NCBI GenBank assembly: GCA_017387685.1 | Contig: JAFOEU010000002.1 | Location: 85,974-149,973, forward strand | DNA length: 64,000 bases | Direction of reading: 5' to 3' | Origin: Clostridia bacterium | Lineage (GTDB): Bacteria; Bacillota; Clostridia; Oscillospirales; CAG-272 | Made by a program: the position numbers and the translations under genes | Shown: piece after piece, positions 60,731 through 64,000 of the stretch | Position numbering within the stretch: the first letter of the stretch is position 1 | Layout: each line of letters starts with the position of its first letter | The notes under the pieces: generated by a model | Database searches by the model: none | Seen by the model: the letters and a program-made list of their open reading frames with translations, nothing else | What the model was told of the DNA's origin: nothing

Positions 60731-60779
60731 AATTATATCGGAAACTATACCGAAATACATTTGTCAGTGAGGTATTATA

Positions 60780-62288
60780 ATGAAAAAACACGTTATACGT
60801 TCAGTTTCTTGGATATTGACTTTAATTTTGATACTGATGTCGGCTTCTTTGGCTTCCTGCGCAGATACAGAGAACGAAACCGTTGATACTACCGAAGCCC
60901 CCTCCGCAATTGATACGGCGGGAGCAACCGCGGAGGCTACCGCAGAGGATACAACTCCCGAATTCCCCGAAGCGAATTACGGTGGTGATTCTTTCGTAAT
61001 CATTTCCCGCAGCCCCACGGCTTCCTCGTACCCTGCATTTTACATAGGAACTGAAGAACCTACCGACGTTATGAGCTCTGCTGTATACACCAGAAACACC
61101 GTAACCGAGGAAAAGTACGGAATTAAGATCGAGCAGCTTGTCTCTGACAGCATCGATACAAGCATCCGCAACGGTATTTCTGCCGGCTCGCTTGAGTTCG
61201 ACGTCGTTCTCAATCAGCGCGAAAAGCTCGCGGCTCTCGCAACGAGCGGATATCTTTACGATTTCAATAATCTCGGAATTGATTTCAACACTCCTTGGTG
61301 GGATGCAAACTGCGCCAAGGGCTACGAGATCGACGGCAAGCTTTACATTATGGCTAACGATACCAGTGTCAGCAATCTTGCGGGCGCGAGATTCTTCTTC
61401 TTTAACAAGAACCTCATCAAGAATTATCAGCTCACAAGTCCTTATGCTTACATTCAGGAGGATAATTGGACTCTCGATAACTTCCTCGGTCTCGTCAATG
61501 CCGTATACTCCGATGACGGCGACCAGATAAGAACGGGTAACGATATTTACGGTCTTCTTATGGAGACCGGTGCAACAAACGGCAATGCTATCCACCTTCT
61601 CGTTGGATGCGGAATTGAATTTTCGACTAAGGACGAAGAGGGAATGCTTAAGGTAGATCTTGATATCGATAAGATCGACAATATCTTCGGCAAGCTTTCA
61701 GCCGTTCTCAAGGGAGATACCTGCCTTGACTATACCGGCGCTGCGGACGGCGCAGAATATTCCGAATTCGGTAATAAGTACAACTACGGCAGAAATCTCT
61801 TTGCTCAGGACCACTTCCTCTTCGTTCAGGCTAATATGGGCGTTACCAATCAGGTAAGCGATATGGAGGGCGAGGGCTATGGCATCGCTCCCAATCCCAA
61901 ATATTCCCCGGATCAGGAATCCTATTATCACAAGATGGATAAGCTCTCCCTTATTTGGGGTATCCCGAACTCCGAGTCTCTTGATTTCACCAAGATCGCA
62001 AACGTAATGGATTATTGGGCTTACGAATCAAGCCGCACGGTAATGCCCGCTTACTATGAGATCACCATCAAGAGCCGCCGTATCAACGATCCCAACGATA
62101 TCGGTATGCTTGATATTGTAAAATCCACCATCGTATACGATATCTCCGAGGTCTTCGGAATCGACGTAACCTCCGCGCTTTGGAACGGTTATACTAACAA
62201 TGCCATCGCCTCCGCGTGGGCAACTCAGAATAAGGCAGTGCAGAGACAGATCACTACGTTCAATAACGGTATCCAAAAGCTTGGATAA
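60780..62288 (+). CDS. Solute-binding-like lipoprotein, paralog 6
   Basis: 502 residues, more distant from the 17-27 kb array. Lipobox LASC with Cys27 and a Thr/Ala/Glu linker. Core blocks include SFVIISRSPTASSYP, VYTRNTVTEEKYGIKI, TPWWDANCAKGYEIDGKLYIMANDTSVSN, FFFNKNLIKNYQL and the C-terminal DYWAYESSRTVMPAYYEITIKSRR. The PWW motif and the order of segments show common origin with paralogs 1-5. GTGAGG precedes the ATG. No permease nearby; a downstream convergent isomerase/HAD pair may handle sugar phosphates. Confidence 0.78.
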   Translation: MKKHVIRSVSWILTLILILMSASLASCADTENETVDTTEAPSAIDTAGATAEATAEDTTPEFPEANYGGDSFVIISRSPTASSYPAFYIGTEEPTDVMSSAVYTRNTVTEEKYGIKIEQLVSDSIDTSIRNGISAGSLEFDVVLNQREKLAALATSGYLYDFNNLGIDFNTPWWDANCAKGYEIDGKLYIMANDTSVSNLAGARFFFFNKNLIKNYQLTSPYAYIQEDNWTLDNFLGLVNAVYSDDGDQIRTGNDIYGLLMETGATNGNAIHLLVGCGIEFSTKDEEGMLKVDLDIDKIDNIFGKLSAVLKGDTCLDYTGAADGAEYSEFGNKYNYGRNLFAQDHFLFVQANMGVTNQVSDMEGEGYGIAPNPKYSPDQESYYHKMDKLSLIWGIPNSESLDFTKIANVMDYWAYESSRTVMPAYYEITIKSRRINDPNDIGMLDIVKSTIVYDISEVFGIDVTSALWNGYTNNAIASAWATQNKAVQRQITTFNNGIQKLG

Positions 62289-62340
62289 AAAGCAGAGCGC
62301 AAAATTCACGCAATGCTCTGAAAATATTTTGAATAAAGCC

Positions 62341-62377
62341 AAAAGCTCGGAAGACCGTTTGATCTTCCGAGCTTTTT
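62341..62377. terminator. Bidirectional terminator
   Basis: AAAAGCTCGGAAGA pairs perfectly with TCTTCCGAGCTTTT, loop CCGTTTGA. Between paralog 6 and the convergent isomerase-like gene. Confidence 0.9.
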
Positions 62378-62448
62378 AATTATAGAAAATGTTTAGCGCA
62401 GCGGCACTTTAAATGCAGCACACGGAAATATTGAGGGTCAATTGGAAT

Positions 62449-63303
62449 TTAATTGATCTTTCCGTCTCTGAGGTCTCTCATATTTGCGACGAGCTCATCG
62501 GGGGTGATGGGATCCTCGGGATCGCGATTCTTTGCCTTGGAGGGGACCTCGTACATAAGAGGACCTTCGTATCCGCGGGCAACGAGGGTGTCCACGATGT
62601 CGTTCCAGTTGTTGATACCTGTGCCGGGGAGAGTGTGACGCTCGTCGAGAACACCGTTTTCGTCGCGGTAGTAGTCGGAAATATGCACAGAAAGGAGCTC
62701 GAGCCCCGCATTGGCTACGTTGTTGATGTAATCCACGTTGTCCTCGATGAGGTTGTGGTTGGTGTCGAAAATAACGCCCGCGCCCGTGTCCATGACAAGC
62801 GCGATCATTTCGTCGGAGGTTCTGGTCAGGCAGGTACGGGGGAGATTCTCGACCGCAAGGCGCACGCCGTTTGCGTTTGCAACCTCCGCAAGCTCAATGA
62901 TTGCTTCGCGGGAAAGACGGAGTCTCTCGGGACGGTCCTCGTCGGTGATGGGCTCGGAGGATGGGTGAAGAACAATGACCTTGACTCCGGCGCGAGCCGC
63001 AGCCTCAATCAAAGTACGGTTTGTTACGATTGTAATGGCACGAAGCTCCTTATCCATATTAGAAATATCGAGCTTGCGCGAGAAGGGAAGGTGGAAGGAC
63101 CAGGGCTCGAGACCGCTCTTGCGGACGGTTTCGAGGATCTTTTCCGCATTCTTGGGAAAATCACAGCTTCTCATATAGAAAGCGTAGTTTCCTGTGTATT
63201 CAAGGCAATCAAGCCCCGCTTTTGCGAGAGGGGCGAGCTTTTCCTCTGTAAGGCTTCCGGTAAAACAGCTCGAAGAGCCGATCTTCATTTCGCTTCTTTT
63301 CAT
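62449..63303 (-). CDS. Sugar phosphate isomerase/epimerase-like protein
   Basis: 284 residues from ATG 63303, which has AAAGGAG before it; a second ATG 15 bases later is also possible. TIM-barrel of the AP_endonuc_2 kind, with ligands suggested by HLPFSRK, IVLHPSSEP, VENLPRTC, VIFDTNHN and VHISDYY. A sugar or inositol is its likely substrate. It is cotranscribed with the HAD gene upstream (14-base gap). Confidence 0.88.
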   Translation of the reverse strand: MKRSEMKIGSSSCFTGSLTEEKLAPLAKAGLDCLEYTGNYAFYMRSCDFPKNAEKILETVRKSGLEPWSFHLPFSRKLDISNMDKELRAITIVTNRTLIEAAARAGVKVIVLHPSSEPITDEDRPERLRLSREAIIELAEVANANGVRLAVENLPRTCLTRTSDEMIALVMDTGAGVIFDTNHNLIEDNVDYINNVANAGLELLSVHISDYYRDENGVLDERHTLPGTGINNWNDIVDTLVARGYEGPLMYEVPSKAKNRDPEDPITPDELVANMRDLRDGKIN

Positions 63304-63317
63304 TTCAGTTTTCTCCT

Positions 63318-63929
63318 TTATTTGTCGGATAATAATTTTGTCAGATATTCCTTGAGACGAGCCACGTCGCCGTCGAAAATGTAACCCCTGATGCCGTAGC
63401 ATTCTGCGCCTTCGATATTGTCCGCGCGGTCGTCAATGAAAATGCATTCCTCGGGGATCAGCGAAAATTTTGAGCAGATGTGATCGTAAATCTCGCGGTG
63501 TGGCTTCGTGAAGCCGCAAGTGGAGGATAACACCAATCCGTCAAATTCGCCAAGACAGGAGATCTCGGAGACGTGGGAGGCAAAGTATTTGCTTATATTG
63601 GAAAGCAGATATACCTTTACCCCGAATCTCTCCTTCATTTCTCGGACGAGCTCGGACATTCCGGAGATCTCCGGGATGTTGTATATCCAATTGTAATAAA
63701 TATCGCGCGCATAGCTGTGAAGCCTTTCGGGCAGACGCTCGCAAACAAGACGTAAGGCTTCCTCGTCTGTAATGGTTCCCGCATCAAGTCTGTCCCAATA
63801 TAGTCGGTCGAAGACTACCTTTTGCAGAAGAGCGGAATCGTCCGCATCGGAGACAAACCTTTCAACCATATATTTCCGCTTGAAGCTAACCATCACCTGA
63901 CCGAAGTCGAATATCAGATTTTTGATCAA
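63318..63929 (-). CDS. HAD-superfamily hydrolase, subfamily IA
   Basis: 203 residues. The start is set at the TTG codon at 63929 because AAGAGGTGAT lies six bases upstream; an earlier TTG at 63947 overlaps this site. Motif I is FDFGQVMV with the second aspartate replaced by glycine (DxG instead of DxD), as in the epoxide-hydrolase-like/2-haloacid dehalogenase branch. Motif II is LLSNIS, motif III KPHREIY and motif IV FIDDRADN. The DxG form usually marks hydrolases that use a phosphate or halide with altered chemistry, so phosphatase activity is not certain. Confidence 0.85.
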   Translation of the reverse strand: MIKNLIFDFGQVMVSFKRKYMVERFVSDADDSALLQKVVFDRLYWDRLDAGTITDEEALRLVCERLPERLHSYARDIYYNWIYNIPEISGMSELVREMKERFGVKVYLLSNISKYFASHVSEISCLGEFDGLVLSSTCGFTKPHREIYDHICSKFSLIPEECIFIDDRADNIEGAECYGIRGYIFDGDVARLKEYLTKLLSDK

Positions 63930-63949
63930 GTAAATCACCTCTTTCAATA

Positions 63950-63979
63950 ATTATAGCACTTTAACTGCGGTCTTGTCAA
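63950..63979 (-). promoter_or_regulatory. Promoter of the HAD/isomerase pair
   Basis: Minus-strand TTGACA (63974-63979) and TATAAT (63950-63955), 18-base spacer. Confidence 0.75.
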
Positions 63980-64000
63980 GGTATAGTTGAAAGGCAAAAT

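Overview
The window looks like chromosomal DNA of an anaerobic, endospore-lineage Bacillota (class Clostridia), probably a gut- or rumen-type member of the Oscillospirales/Christensenellales kind. This rests on a near-complete Spo0A, a GerW/YtfJ-type sporulation gene, a DacF-like carboxypeptidase, an scpA-scpB cluster, a T-box leader before valS, many lipoproteins with Thr/Glu/Pro-rich linkers, and about thirty sigma-A promoters, mostly TTGACA-17-TATAAT. Most of it is ordinary chromosome. I see no transposase, phage gene, CRISPR array or rRNA.

Layout. 1-12.7 kb: end of an unknown gene, an endonuclease/phosphatase-fold lipoprotein, an FAD oxidoreductase, a TIR-like/Sel1/TPR protein, then an apparent operon galK - small membrane protein - yycJ-type MBL hydrolase - rlmH - WG-repeat surface protein, followed by an OB-fold lipoprotein. 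12.7-29.4 kb: a MATE exporter, a sugar-phosphate isomerase-like gene, a surface protein, and an array of five paralogous solute-binding-like lipoproteins interrupted by glyA and a GpsA-like dehydrogenase, ending with a phospho-sugar mutase. No permease genes accompany the binding proteins. 29.5-36.9 kb: an independent structured RNA of about 225 nt, an AT-rich two-helix protein, an FGGY kinase, a Gfo/Idh/MocA oxidoreductase, pepT, an AT-rich DUF2726/CFI-box protein between imperfect direct repeats, and a tRNA-Leu surrounded by partial copies of itself.

36.9-51.5 kb: a HAD phosphatase, an isochorismatase-like hydrolase, a DUF2974 lipase-like protein, a VanW protein, a CNNM/CBS membrane protein, T-box plus valS, a DUF4349 lipoprotein, asparaginase, an operon of a degenerate PHP protein with MoxR ATPase, DUF58 protein and an unknown membrane protein, then spo0A. 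51.7-60.1 kb: a long minus-strand cluster lon-engB-M50 protease-scpA-scpB-DUF2953-gerW-dacF-rluB, combining protein quality control, chromosome condensation and spore/wall functions. 60.1-64 kb: a non-coding stretch with a probable small RNA, a sixth solute-binding-like lipoprotein, and a convergent HAD/sugar isomerase pair.

The most interesting points are the promoter-to-terminator structured RNA at 29.6 kb, a long hairpin that would bury the dacF ribosome-binding site, the tRNA-Leu with partial copies on both sides, the repeat-flanked DUF2726/CFI-box cassette, the TIR-like TPR protein, and the PHP protein that has lost its metal ligands beside MoxR/DUF58. All functional assignments come from reading motifs; no database search was run.
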